Shown: piece by piece, positions 8,859 through 17,948 of the stretch
Layout of the letters: every line of letters begins with the position of its first letter
How positions within the stretch are numbered: the stretch's first letter is position 1
Source of the DNA: Longimicrobium sp.
Lineage (GTDB): Bacteria; Gemmatimonadota; Gemmatimonadetes; Longimicrobiales; Longimicrobiaceae
Assembly: GCA_036389795.1 (NCBI GenBank)
Contig: DASVWD010000021.1
Coordinates: 1 to 64,000, forward strand
Direction of reading: 5' to 3'
Length of the DNA stretch: 64,000 nt
The notes under the pieces: generated by a model
What the model was told of the DNA's origin: nothing
The model's input: the letters and a program-made list of their open reading frames with translations, nothing else
Database searches by the model: none
Program-made: the position numbers and the translations under genes

Positions 8859-11800
8859 CGCGGCCTCCGGGCGAGCGGGGGGGAGAGGGGGGCGGCGGCC
8901 GCCGCGCTCCGGTCCTCCTCGTCGCCGCCGACGTCGAGCTCGAACGGCTCGTCGGGGCGCTGCCGCGCGCCGCCGCGCAGCACGGGGGCGTGGGCGGGGA
9001 AGGCGGGCATGGCGCGCTCGGCGCCCGAGCCGGGGTCGCGCAGCCGCAGGCGGACGAAGACGCGCGCCCGGTCCGCCGGGGCGACGGAATCGCCCACCAC
9101 CGCCTCGGTGGGGACCAGCAGCGCCAGCGTGTGCCGCACCCGCGCGGGCGAGGCGCCCACGTCGGCGGGGCTCCCCAGCAGGTCGGCCACCATGCGCAGC
9201 AGCGCCCAGTCGCCCCCGTACGGCCAGCTCACCGTGCGGTCGCGCGCCCGCCCCGGCGCCTTCAGCCCGGCCGCGCTGGGGCGCACCGGCGAGTCGAGCG
9301 CCCAGCGCAGCGACAGCCGCACGGGGTCGCCCAGGCGCCACTCGGCCTTCGCCCCCGCCGAGTCGCGCGGGGACAGGCGCTGGTCGCCGACCTCCAGGAG
9401 CCAGTCGGCCACCTGGTCGCCGCCGCGCTCCCTCGGGCGGTTGCTGCGGAACTCGGCGCTCACCACGAAGGCGGCGCTCCCCGTGGTGTCCGATCCCAGC
9501 AGCGCCGCCAGGAACGGGCGCACCCGCTCCATCGCCGCCAGCCACTCGGCCGCGGGCGAGCCGGCGCCGCCCACGCCCACGCCGCCCCCGGCCACCGCGG
9601 CGCGCGCCCAGCCGGTCTCGTCCCACACCTGCCAGAAGCGGCGGATGGCGTCCAGGTCCGCGTCGCCCGACCCGTCGCCCGCCGCGGCGAAGGGGAAGCG
9701 CCCGGCCAGCTCGCCCTCGAAGGCGGCGCGCAGCCGCTCGTAGCCCTGCGCGGCGGCCAGGCTCCCCAGCTCGCGGCAGCGCTCCAGGAGCGGGGCGCGC
9801 AGCCGCTCGCGCACCTGGCTGAAGAAGTCGGTGGGGGCGCGCCGCCGCCCCAGCGACGCCTCGCAGCTCCCCAGGTCCACCGCGTCCATCCCGGTGCGGA
9901 TGAACTGCTCCAGCGCCACCAGCGTGTTCCCCGGCGTCTTGGCCTCGTAGCCGTCGAGCGCGCCCACCAGCTGGCGCCAGCGCACCACCGCGTCGGGGCC
10001 GCGGGCGCCGCGCACCCCGCGGGCGCGGTCGTAGCGGTCGAAGGCGGGCGACTCGAAGTCGGCCAGGAGCGGCGCGGCGATCCCGTGCGCCACCGCGCCC
10101 ACCCGGCCGCGCTGCCCGGCCAGCCACGCCTCCAGCTCGTCGGCGTCGGCCGCGCCGAAGGCGGGGGCGGCCACGGGCTTCGCCCCGTTCCAGCCGCGGA
10201 ACTCGGGGTCGAAGGGGGCGTAGGGGCCGCCGTCGGCCAGGAGCCGCGCGGCGTCGTCGAGCATCGCCGAGCTCTGGTCCAGGAGCGTCTCGGCCAGCTC
10301 GTCGTAGGGCCCGTACAGCCCCAGCGTGTCGAAGGCGGCCATCAGCCGGAGCAGCCGGTCGGACGCCGGGCGGAACTCCGCCACCCGGGCGCGCAGCTCG
10401 CGCTCGCGCGCCGGGAGCCCCACGGCGGCCGGGAGGCGGTCGAAGCGGCGCGCCCGCGCCACCGCGTCGGTCATGCTGGCCTCCAGCTCCACCAGCGACA
10501 GGCCGGAGACCAGCGCCTGCGCGCCGCTGGGGATCGAGTCCACCTTCCCGGCGCGGAACGCCTGGTAGTCGGCGTACATCCCCAGCGCGTCGTCCAGGAC
10601 CCGCACGTCCCAGCGCGGCCAGGCGCCCCCGGGGATGGCGGCGCGCAGCGGCACCGGCTGCGCCCGGCGGGTGAAGCGGCGCCCGGCCAGCGCGTCGAGC
10701 GCCCGGCGCAGGTCCAGCGCGGCCTGGTCGCGGGGTCCGGTCCCGGCTTCGGGGCCGGCGCCGGCGTCCGGCGCCTGCGCGGCGACGGAGCCGGACAGGC
10801 TCGCCAGCGCGTAGCCGGCGTCCTGCAGCCGCCTGTCGCGGATCTCCTGGAAGCGCGGGACGAAGCCCTCCCGGAGCCGCGGCCCGTCGACCACGGCGGA
10901 GCGGGGGATGGCGCGCAGCGCGCGGTCGAGCGTGGCGGGGAGGCCGCCGCCGGCGGTGAGCCAGTCGTTGCCCACGTAGGTGCGCACGGAGTCCACGCGG
11001 CCGCGCATCCGCCGCCAGGAGTCGAGCGGGAGCCCGCCGGGCCCGGCGCTGCGGGCACTCTCCACGTCGTCGCGCAGCCCTTCCACCTGGTCCAGCAGCC
11101 GGTCGTAGGTGGCCTCCACCAGCGCGGTGAGCGAGTCCAGCGCGGGGCGGGTGTACGACCCGGCCACCTGCCGCGCCCGCGACTCGCGCAGCGCGCGCTC
11201 CAGCAGACGGTTGCGCCGCATGGGCGGGCGGAGCGACCCCCGGTCGAAGACGTAGCGCACCAGCGAGTCGAGCAGGGCCACGCTCCCCTTGCCGGGGGTG
11301 GCCAGCGTGTTGTAGCGGCGCACCCCCACCGTCACCTCGGCCATGTCCCGGAGGTACTGCTCCACCGAGTCGGGGGTGGCGCGCAGCCGGGGGCCGTCCG
11401 GCGCGAAGGCGGCCGGCCGGGCGCGCCCCGCGGGGGGCGCCATGTCGCGCAGCCAGAACTCCAGCGAGTCGCGCATGGCCGGGAGCACCACGTCGCTGAG
11501 CGCGCCGGCGGCCACGTCGCGCACCTCGCCGCGCAGCCGGACGCCGCCGGGCCACGAGGTGGGCATGAAGACGGAGTAGAGCGGCCGCGGGTTCACGGCC
11601 GAGACCTGGTCGAGCAGGGTCAGCACCTGCATCTCGCCGCGGAAGCCGCTCAGGCTGGCGCGCACGGCGGAGAGCTGGCCCGCCACCTGGGCGTCGCGGC
11701 GCTGCAGGCGGTAGTGGTCGCGCCAGAGCCCCAGCCCGCCCACCACGCCCAGGAAGACGATGGCCGCCTGCGCCGCCAGCAGCGTGCGGTCGCGCGTCAT

Positions 11801-13039
11801 CCCCGCGCCGCCGCCGCGCCGGGCCAGGTTGCGCTCGGCGAACACCTTCCCCCCCAGCACGTCGCGCAGGAACACCGGGCGGGCGAGCGCGGGCTCCGCG
11901 GCCTGCGTCCGCTCCCCGTCCTCTTCCCCGTCGGCGGTCGATTCCGACGACGCGGACGACGGCGCGGCGGTGAGCGAGGCCAGGGGGTCGGCCGAGCCGG
12001 TGAAGTAGAAGCCGCGGAAGAAGAACGACTCGTGGAAGGCGCTGTCCTTGAAGACCTCCTCCAGGAGCGCGCGCAGGCCGGGCCCGAGCGAGCGGATCTC
12101 GCCGGGGAGCTGGAAGAGGCCGTCGGGGTCGGCCGAGTCGGCCAGCAGCTCGGCCTGGGTGCGCAGCAGCTCGCCGTGTACCTCGGCCAGCCCCTCGTCC
12201 ACCCACTCGCCGCGGAAGACCGAGTCCACCGCGTGCGGCGACGCCCAGCCGAACGCCTCGTCGCGCGCGTCGTCCGGCAGCTGCGCCGCCAGGCTGGCGA
12301 AGCCGGGGAGCGCGTCGCAGCGGGTGACCAGCAGGGAGACGGGGAAGCGCACCCCCAGCGCCTTCTGCGCCTCGCGCAGCCGCTCGAAGATCGCCGCGCC
12401 GCGCCGGACCGCCCCCTCGCGCGCCGCCGGGCCGCCGCGCAGCGCCTGCGCGGGGACGGCCACCACCACGCCGTCCACGGGGCGCGCCGGGCGGTGGCGG
12501 GCCAGGAGCTTGAGCAGGTGGCGCCAGCCGTCCTCGTAGGCGCTCCCGTCGGGGCGCAGGAAGAGGTCGCCCTTCACGTCCAGCGCCACGCCGCCGTCGT
12601 AGACCTCGAAGCGGCAGGGGTCGTCGAGCGGATCGGGCCCGTTCCCGGGCCGCGCCGGGTCGAACGGCCGCTCCAGCCCCGCCGCGGCCAGCGCCGCGCT
12701 CTTCCCGGCGCCGCTCTCGCCCACCACCAGCACCCAGGGGGCGGCGTAGCGCCAGTCGGGCCCGGTGGAGAAGTCGTGCACCCGGTCGAGCCCCGCCGCG
12801 AAGCCCTTGCGGAGCTTCGCGTGCAGCGCCTCCAGGTCCACCCCCGGCGCGCGCCGGGCCGGGGCGGCGCCGTCGTCCTCGGCTTCCGGCGCGGCGGCCG
12901 TCGTCTCGAACTCGGCGGCCTCGCGCGCGCGCCGCATCGCCGAGGCGATCCAGAGCAGGAGCGCCGCGGCCAGCAGGACGGTGCCCGCCAGCAGGAAGGG
13001 GAGCGCCCCCGCCAGCCCGGGCGAGACGGCGGCGATCAT
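8855..13039 (-). CDS. tssM: T6SS membrane complex protein TssM (IcmF)
   Basis: TssM is the inner-membrane, periplasm-spanning core of the T6SS membrane complex with TssJ and TssL. The 1394-residue product has a membrane segment at residues 13-33, a Walker A motif GESGAGKS at 107-114 in the cytoplasmic NTPase-like domain, an AERNLA motif and a further membrane segment near residues 430-450. A long periplasmic part follows. It is at the upper end of family length. The start ATG at 13039 overlaps the tssL stop by ATGA, and its stop overlaps the tssA start in the same way. The frame is open upstream inside tssL, but the overlap and the membrane segment fix the start. Confidence 0.96.
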   Translation of the reverse strand: MIAAVSPGLAGALPFLLAGTVLLAAALLLWIASAMRRAREAAEFETTAAAPEAEDDGAAPARRAPGVDLEALHAKLRKGFAAGLDRVHDFSTGPDWRYAAPWVLVVGESGAGKSAALAAAGLERPFDPARPGNGPDPLDDPCRFEVYDGGVALDVKGDLFLRPDGSAYEDGWRHLLKLLARHRPARPVDGVVVAVPAQALRGGPAAREGAVRRGAAIFERLREAQKALGVRFPVSLLVTRCDALPGFASLAAQLPDDARDEAFGWASPHAVDSVFRGEWVDEGLAEVHGELLRTQAELLADSADPDGLFQLPGEIRSLGPGLRALLEEVFKDSAFHESFFFRGFYFTGSADPLASLTAAPSSASSESTADGEEDGERTQAAEPALARPVFLRDVLGGKVFAERNLARRGGGAGMTRDRTLLAAQAAIVFLGVVGGLGLWRDHYRLQRRDAQVAGQLSAVRASLSGFRGEMQVLTLLDQVSAVNPRPLYSVFMPTSWPGGVRLRGEVRDVAAGALSDVVLPAMRDSLEFWLRDMAPPAGRARPAAFAPDGPRLRATPDSVEQYLRDMAEVTVGVRRYNTLATPGKGSVALLDSLVRYVFDRGSLRPPMRRNRLLERALRESRARQVAGSYTRPALDSLTALVEATYDRLLDQVEGLRDDVESARSAGPGGLPLDSWRRMRGRVDSVRTYVGNDWLTAGGGLPATLDRALRAIPRSAVVDGPRLREGFVPRFQEIRDRRLQDAGYALASLSGSVAAQAPDAGAGPEAGTGPRDQAALDLRRALDALAGRRFTRRAQPVPLRAAIPGGAWPRWDVRVLDDALGMYADYQAFRAGKVDSIPSGAQALVSGLSLVELEASMTDAVARARRFDRLPAAVGLPARERELRARVAEFRPASDRLLRLMAAFDTLGLYGPYDELAETLLDQSSAMLDDAARLLADGGPYAPFDPEFRGWNGAKPVAAPAFGAADADELEAWLAGQRGRVGAVAHGIAAPLLADFESPAFDRYDRARGVRGARGPDAVVRWRQLVGALDGYEAKTPGNTLVALEQFIRTGMDAVDLGSCEASLGRRRAPTDFFSQVRERLRAPLLERCRELGSLAAAQGYERLRAAFEGELAGRFPFAAAGDGSGDADLDAIRRFWQVWDETGWARAAVAGGGVGVGGAGSPAAEWLAAMERVRPFLAALLGSDTTGSAAFVVSAEFRSNRPRERGGDQVADWLLEVGDQRLSPRDSAGAKAEWRLGDPVRLSLRWALDSPVRPSAAGLKAPGRARDRTVSWPYGGDWALLRMVADLLGSPADVGASPARVRHTLALLVPTEAVVGDSVAPADRARVFVRLRLRDPGSGAERAMPAFPAHAPVLRGGARQRPDEPFELDVGGDEEDRSAAAAAPLSPPLARRPR

Positions 13040-13851
13040 CTGCGGACTCCCAGTCGGGCGGCCATGCGGGTGAGCGAGTCTTCCTGCGCCCGCACCTGCT
13101 CCACCGCGGCGCGCACCTGCCGGGTGTCCTGCCTCCACACCCGGTGCGAGGCCACCAGGAAGAAGAGGAGCACGGCGGCGGCCGCGGCCAGCCAGTAGCG
13201 CGTGTGCGGCAGGCGCACCGGCTCGCCCTTCTCCAGCGTGTGCTCGTACGCCTCGGGGAAGAGCCGGCGCTGCCCCGCCGCCACGGAGAGGTGGCCGGGG
13301 TAGACGAAGGCGAACGTCTTCTGGCGGTACTCCTCCAGCCGCTCGGCCCCGCCGGGCACGCCGCGCCAGCGCCCCTGGAAGCCCAGCGAGAGCGCCAGCA
13401 GGTACACCGCGCCGAGCGGGCGCTTGAGCGGGTCGGGGTCGCGCAGCAGCGCGTCGAGCCGGCCGAAGAAGCGCTCGCCGCCCACGTGCGTGCCCCGGAG
13501 CCGCGTCTCCAGCAGGTTGGCGGCCCAGGCGCTCCGGCCCTGCCACTCCAGGTGCAGGAACACCTCGTCGGCCAGGGTGGCCATCACGTCCTGCGCCTCG
13601 CGGAACCAGCCGGCGCCGTACTCGCCCTCGCGCCGGCCGGCCTCCAGCCCCAGCTCCTCGAGCTTGCGCAGCAGCAGGTCCGACAGCCGCTGCGCGGCGC
13701 CCTGGCGCAGCTGCGCGTCGCGCTCGGGGGTGGAGCCTGCCTCGGCGATCCCCCAGGGGTTCTTGAGCACCCCGGCGCGCAGGCGGATGACCTCCGCGTA
13801 GAACTCGCGGAAGGCGGTGGGGACGAACGACTTCTCCAGCTCGTGCGACAT
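13036..13851 (-). CDS. tssL: T6SS membrane complex protein TssL (DotU)
   Basis: TssL is the inner-membrane partner of TssM. This 271-residue DotU-type protein has the cytoplasmic helical domain (DEVFLHLEW, ETRLRGTHVGGERFFGRLD, YLLALSLGFQGRW, YRQKTFAFVYPG) and one C-terminal membrane helix at residues about 219-236. There is no OmpA-like peptidoglycan-binding extension. This makes the separate SPOR-domain protein in the same operon noteworthy. The start lies 1 bp after the tssK stop. Confidence 0.95.
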   Translation of the reverse strand: MSHELEKSFVPTAFREFYAEVIRLRAGVLKNPWGIAEAGSTPERDAQLRQGAAQRLSDLLLRKLEELGLEAGRREGEYGAGWFREAQDVMATLADEVFLHLEWQGRSAWAANLLETRLRGTHVGGERFFGRLDALLRDPDPLKRPLGAVYLLALSLGFQGRWRGVPGGAERLEEYRQKTFAFVYPGHLSVAAGQRRLFPEAYEHTLEKGEPVRLPHTRYWLAAAAAVLLFFLVASHRVWRQDTRQVRAAVEQVRAQEDSLTRMAARLGVRR

Positions 13852-13852
13852 C

Positions 13853-15181
13853 TCAGGAGGCCTTCCGGGTGTACAGCACCACTTCGCGCGGGCGGCGGCT
13901 CCCGGCGGGGTCGCCGGGGTTGGCGATCACCAGCGGCTCCTTCGGGGCGATCAGGGCGCGGTCGACCTTGACGCGGAAGAGAACCTCGCGGCGGCCGGGG
14001 TTCAGCCCCACCCCGCGCGGGTCGCGGATCGGCTCGCGCTCGGCGCCCTTGAAGCGGCGCCCCTGGATCGAGGGCATCTGCGCGGCCGAGCCGATCAGCG
14101 CCTCCTTCACCATCCAGTCGAGCACCTCGCCCTCGGGGGCGCCCGCCGGGGCGGTGACCCCCACCACCAGCACGCCCTCGCGCAGCCACTCCTCCTCCAC
14201 GTCGCGCAGCTCGAACTCGCCGCGCTCGTTGAGGGTGAAGCGGCGGGGGACGAGCGTCTCGCTCACCCGCGACAGCACCGAGTCGGCGAAGGCGAGCACG
14301 GGGGCGAAGGTGGCGCGCAGCTCGTTGTGCTCGTAGGCGCGGAACGGGGGCGGCACCAGGCGCGGGGCGGCCCCGGCCAGGTGCCCGGCCAGCGCGCAGG
14401 CGGCCAGGTAGAGCTGGAAGGGGTGGCACTCCCCGGCGTCGAGCACCGCCTCCAGCTGCGGCAGCCCCGCGGCCAGGGCGCGCACCTCGGCGTCGGTGCG
14501 CTCCAGGTCGTCGCCGCGCTCGGCCAGGGCGCCGGCCTTGTTGCGGACGCGCTCGGCCAGGGCGGCGCACTCGTTGTGGGGGAAGCGCCCGGGCGCGGCG
14601 GCCAGCCGCGGCGGCTCGTAGTCGGCCAGGTGGAACTCCTCGTCGGAGAACACCACGCGGGCCAGCGGGAAGGCCACGAACGCGTCGGAGGGCACCGGCC
14701 CGGCCTTCAGCTGCAGACGGGGGCGCAGCCGCCGCACCGGGTGGGCGACGCCGGTGAGCTCGTCGACCACCTCTTCCTCGCCGCTGGGCTCGTAGCGGGG
14801 GAGGCTCCCGGCGAACGGCTCGCCGGGCGAGCGGCGGGCGGGCAGCGCCAGCCAGACGGTGAGCGGGGCGCCGGGCCGGGCCTGCTCGGCGAACGGCCCC
14901 AGCTGCAGCTCCAGCGCCGCCTCCTCGCCGCGGCCGCGGCGCACGGGGAGCCCGTCGGGCATCACCGCCTCCAGCCGGGTGACGCGGAAGAGCCCGGCGG
15001 GGAGGTTGGTGAGGTCGATGTCCAGCTCGCGCACCCCCCAGTGCCAGGGCGCGGCGGCGCGCACGTGGTAGTGGAGGAGCTCCTCGCCGCGGATGGACGC
15101 CTGCTGGAAGTGCTGGGGCGCGAGCAGCATCCCCTCTTCCCACATCACGTCGTCGGGTACGGTTTCCAGTCCCCTCATCAT
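13853..15181 (-). CDS. tssK: T6SS baseplate adaptor TssK (ImpJ/VasE)
   Basis: TssK trimers connect the baseplate to the membrane complex. The 442-residue protein starts with VMWEEGMLLAPQHFQQ, the family signature, followed by HWGVRELDIDLTNLPAGLFRVTRLEAVMPDG. It ends with VLYTRKAS. Two adjacent ATG codons (15181, 15178) could start it. It is tightly followed by tssL. Confidence 0.96.
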   Translation of the reverse strand: MMRGLETVPDDVMWEEGMLLAPQHFQQASIRGEELLHYHVRAAAPWHWGVRELDIDLTNLPAGLFRVTRLEAVMPDGLPVRRGRGEEAALELQLGPFAEQARPGAPLTVWLALPARRSPGEPFAGSLPRYEPSGEEEVVDELTGVAHPVRRLRPRLQLKAGPVPSDAFVAFPLARVVFSDEEFHLADYEPPRLAAAPGRFPHNECAALAERVRNKAGALAERGDDLERTDAEVRALAAGLPQLEAVLDAGECHPFQLYLAACALAGHLAGAAPRLVPPPFRAYEHNELRATFAPVLAFADSVLSRVSETLVPRRFTLNERGEFELRDVEEEWLREGVLVVGVTAPAGAPEGEVLDWMVKEALIGSAAQMPSIQGRRFKGAEREPIRDPRGVGLNPGRREVLFRVKVDRALIAPKEPLVIANPGDPAGSRRPREVVLYTRKAS

Positions 15182-15446
15182 GCCAGTGCGAAGTGCGGAA
15201 GTGCGTGAGTGCGGAAGTGCGTGAGTGCGTCTCGCGACGGCTCAGGCCTCGACTTCGGGTGCGATTCGTCGGCGAAACTTCGGCGCCGCAAAGTGGACAC
15301 TTCTTCCCGCTGCGGGCGGATTCGGTGCGGGGTTGTCCGATTTTGCGGCCTGCGCGGATCCCACCCTCCGGAGCCTCGCGCGGTTGCGAGGCTTCCTGCC
15401 GTTGTTGCCGCGGCTTCAGCCGCCCGGGACCTACCTGCCCCTGCCC
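15182..15446. repeat. Spacer with octamer array and GCCTCGCGC stem repeat
   Basis: The 265-bp spacer between tssJ and tssK starts with an array of GTGCGTGA/GTGCGGAA octamers (15183-15231). It also holds one copy of the GAGCCTCGCGCGGTTGCGAGGC repeat with the trailing CCGTTGTTGCCGCGGCTTCAG segment (about 15372-15423). No gene is seen. Confidence 0.7.
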
Positions 15447-15950
15447 CTACTGCCCTCCTTGCGGCGCCTCCTGCTGGGGCGAGCGCACCACCACGTCCTG
15501 GTCGCGCAGCTCGATGATCACCTGCTTGTAGGGGTCCAGCCGCAGCCGGTGGTCGCCGTCGGTGAGGTAGTCGGCGAAGACGAGCGCCCCGCGCGCACCC
15601 TTGCGGGAGAGCTCCAGCGGGTGCAGCGCGATGCTCTGGCCGGGGACGAACTCCCACCGCATCGAGCGGAAGCCGTTCGGGTAGTCGCGCTCAAACTGCG
15701 CGCGGCGCTGGAACCAGTCGCGCGCCGAGAGCTGCTCCACCTCCGCCAGCATCTTCCTGTCGTAGACCAGCACCAGCTCCAGCGGCACCGGGCTGTCCAG
15801 GTTGGCCTCGGGCGCCACCCGGATGGCGTAGGCGCGCGTGCTCACCTTGGGGTTCAGCAGCTCGAAGCAGCCGCTCGTGGCCAGGCCCAGGGCGCAGACG
15901 GCGGCGATCTGCCGCAGGCGGACGGAGCGGAAGACGCGCACGCTCGTCAC
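15447..15950 (-). CDS. tssJ: T6SS outer-membrane lipoprotein TssJ
   Basis: TssJ is the outer-membrane lipoprotein of the T6SS membrane complex. The 167-residue product has a basic N-terminus, a hydrophobic stretch and the lipobox LATSGC with Cys28. The mature part has the beta-sandwich pattern of TssJ, including VPLELVLVYDRKML and YKQVIIELRDQDV. The start is a GTG at 15950 overlapping the stop of the SPOR-domain gene (GTGA junction). The family is weakly conserved, but size, lipobox and position agree. Confidence 0.87.
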   Translation of the reverse strand: MTSVRVFRSVRLRQIAAVCALGLATSGCFELLNPKVSTRAYAIRVAPEANLDSPVPLELVLVYDRKMLAEVEQLSARDWFQRRAQFERDYPNGFRSMRWEFVPGQSIALHPLELSRKGARGALVFADYLTDGDHRLRLDPYKQVIIELRDQDVVVRSPQQEAPQGGQ

Positions 15951-16738
15951 TGCTCCGCGGGGACCACCAGCGCGGCCAACTGCTCGCGCCGCTCCAGCGC
16001 CTCAGCGGCGCGCATGGCCGCCGCGCGCTCGAAGTACCGGTTCAGCCGCACGTGGAAGACGGGCCCCTGCCGGTCGGACTTCGTGAACAGGTACGCCTGG
16101 TAGCCGCGCCTGTGCAGGTCCTGCATCACCTCCAGCGCGCTCTCCTCCTCGCGGTAGCGCCCCACCTGCAGCGCGTACGGCCCGCCCCCGTCGTACGCCG
16201 AGAAGCGCGGCGGGTCGCGCTCGAAGTCGCGCGCCGGCGGGGGAGCCGGGCGGCGGGACGCCCTCGCGGCCGGCGCCGGCGGGCGCCGCTCGGCGGCGGC
16301 CGGCTCCACGGGCCGCGCCTCGCCCCCGGCCACCGGCCAGAGCGCGTCCGGCTCCGTGGCGGGACGCGCCTCGCGCTCGCCGCCGCCGGGGACCGGCTCC
16401 GCGCCGTCCGTGAGCTCGTCGCCGGGGCCGCCCATCGCGGGCTCGCCGGTGGCGGGGTCGCTCCAGGTGGGGAGCACGGCCGCGGCGCCGCCCGTCTCCT
16501 CGGCGGACGTCGGGGCGGCCGGCGGCTCCGCGGCGGGCGCGGGGTCGCCGCCCGGCGCGGGCTCCTCGACCGGCGGCTCGGCGGCGTAGGCGCCGTCCTC
16601 CACGGCCACCGGCCGCCCCGCGTCCGCCACGGCGATCCCCGCCAGCAGCCCCGAGCAGAAGAGCAGCACCCCCACCCCCGCCGTCCCGGCGAGGACCGCC
16701 ACGGCCTCGCGCCGCCCCAGGGAGAACCGGTATCTCAT
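15947..16738 (-). CDS. SPOR-domain membrane protein within the T6SS operon
   Basis: The 263-residue protein has an N-terminal membrane anchor (residues about 12-38), a long Pro/Glu/Ala-rich linker, and a C-terminal SPOR-like domain from about residue 183 (YALQVGRYREEESALEVMQDLHRRGYQAYLF, then FHVRLNRYF). SPOR domains bind peptidoglycan lacking stem peptides. It is translationally coupled to tssJ and lies just after the PAAR-like gene, so it most likely serves the T6SS. A peptidoglycan anchor for the membrane complex is the simplest guess. That role is inference; the domain assignment rests on pattern only. Confidence 0.78.
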   Translation of the reverse strand: MRYRFSLGRREAVAVLAGTAGVGVLLFCSGLLAGIAVADAGRPVAVEDGAYAAEPPVEEPAPGGDPAPAAEPPAAPTSAEETGGAAAVLPTWSDPATGEPAMGGPGDELTDGAEPVPGGGEREARPATEPDALWPVAGGEARPVEPAAAERRPPAPAARASRRPAPPPARDFERDPPRFSAYDGGGPYALQVGRYREEESALEVMQDLHRRGYQAYLFTKSDRQGPVFHVRLNRYFERAAAMRAAEALERREQLAALVVPAEQ

Positions 16739-16802
16739 CGCCCTGCCTCCGCGTTCCGAGAGACTGCCGACGAATGAAGGGGAACGTGCCCGCCTGCGTG
16801 GG

Positions 16803-17192
16803 TCACGGGACCTGCGTGGTGGCCTGGCCGGCGAACGAGAACTGGATCACCCCGCCCCAGCTGCACATCAGCTTCGAGCTGTCGTTGAGCGCCGGCATGT
16901 TGGCGATCAGCACCGTCGGCGCGCCCACGACCCACGGCGCGCTGGTGACGGGGACGCACGGCATGGGGGTGAGCACCCCCAGCGCGGCCGCCGTGGCCGC
17001 CGCCACCGTGGGGTTCGACGGCGACTGGCACATCCCGAAGGGTGGGATGTTCACGATCGGCTTGTTGTCCATGATGTTGGCCGCGGGCGGGCCCCCCGCG
17101 AGCACCTTGTTGGCGGGCAGGACGGCGAGCGAGCTCGGCGCCACGCCGAAGCTGCACGTCATCATCGCCCCCGCGCACACCTGGCATCCCAT
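16803..17192 (-). CDS. PAAR-like tip protein (DUF4280 type)
   Basis: PAAR-like proteins cap the VgrG spike. The 129-residue protein has the DUF4280 pattern: an early CAGAMMTCSFG, then PFGMCQSPSNPTVAAATAAA, GVLTPMPC and CSWGGVIQF. Six cysteines are spread along the sequence. It lies 3 bp downstream of the MORN-like gene, so the two are co-translated. No toxin extension is attached. Confidence 0.88.
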   Translation of the reverse strand: MGCQVCAGAMMTCSFGVAPSSLAVLPANKVLAGGPPAANIMDNKPIVNIPPFGMCQSPSNPTVAAATAAALGVLTPMPCVPVTSAPWVVGAPTVLIANMPALNDSSKLMCSWGGVIQFSFAGQATTQVP

Positions 17193-17195
17193 CGC

Positions 17196-17948
17196 TCACG
17201 CCTTCTTCCTGCGCGTCGCCCGCAGCACCAGCCGGCGCCAGAGGGGCAGCGTGCTCACGCTCTCCGGGGGCCTGCGCCTGCGCCCCCACTCGTCGAACCA
17301 CTCCGTCTTCCCCACCGGCTTCCCGGCGCGGTACTTCTGCCGGCGCATCACCACGCCGCTCTCGTAGTAGCCCACCACGTCGCCGTGAATGGCCCCGGCC
17401 GCGTACGGGGTCCGCTCGCGCACCGCGCCCGACGGGTAGTAGTCCACCGTGTCGCCGAAGAGCACGCCCGCGCGGTACTCGGCCGTGCGCGCCAGCCGCC
17501 CCAGGTCGTCGTAGAACTCGCTTTTCCCGTCCAGCCGGTCGGCCCGGTAGCGCTGGCGGCTCACCACCCCGCCCGAGGGGGCGAAGAGCACCGCCTCGCC
17601 GTCGCGCAGCCCCAGCAGGTAGTGCGTCTGCAGCAGGGCGCGACCCGCCTCGTAGAGCACCAGGTCGCCGTGCAGCTTCCCGGCGCGGAACCGCGAGCGC
17701 ACCAGGGGGTCGCCGGCCTCGTCGTAGGTGACGCTCTCGCCGTCCAGCACCCCGGCCGTGAAGCGCGAGCGGCTGGCGGGCTTCCCCTCCGGCGTGTACT
17801 GCATCACCTCGCCGTGCGCCTTCCCGCCGATCATCTGCGCCCGCTCGGCCACCGCGCCGTTCTCGTGGTAGCGCACCACCTCCTCGGGCTCGGGGAGCTC
17901 CGGGGTGGGGGGAATGGCCACGGCGGGAATCGCCAGCAGGTCGGTCAT
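17196..17948 (-). CDS. MORN-like (YwqK-type) repeat protein next to the PAAR tip
   Basis: The 250-residue protein is built of short repeats of the form G-x-x-x-G-x-x-x-x-Y-x-x-x-G (for example LHGDLVLYEAG, DGKSEFYDDLG, FGDTVDYYPSG, HGDVVGYYESG), matching MORN_2/YwqK-type repeats. The C-terminus is very basic (RRLVLRATRRKKA). The ATG at 17948 is chosen because the repeats begin soon after it and the upstream open frame is low-complexity. Members of this family are often annotated as antitoxins, but without clear proof. Here the position between vgrG and PAAR suggests a T6SS accessory or immunity role; function unknown. Confidence 0.8.
   Translation of the reverse strand: MTDLLAIPAVAIPPTPELPEPEEVVRYHENGAVAERAQMIGGKAHGEVMQYTPEGKPASRSRFTAGVLDGESVTYDEAGDPLVRSRFRAGKLHGDLVLYEAGRALLQTHYLLGLRDGEAVLFAPSGGVVSRQRYRADRLDGKSEFYDDLGRLARTAEYRAGVLFGDTVDYYPSGAVRERTPYAAGAIHGDVVGYYESGVVMRRQKYRAGKPVGKTEWFDEWGRRRRPPESVSTLPLWRRLVLRATRRKKA

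Noticed and set aside
8990-13198. Open plus-strand frame of about 1400 codons opposite tssM
   Set aside because: It is the antisense shadow of tssM, with low-complexity translation and no start signal.
15183-15231. CRISPR array
   Set aside because: The short tandem units have no spacers and no cas genes are near; they are simple 8-bp repeats.
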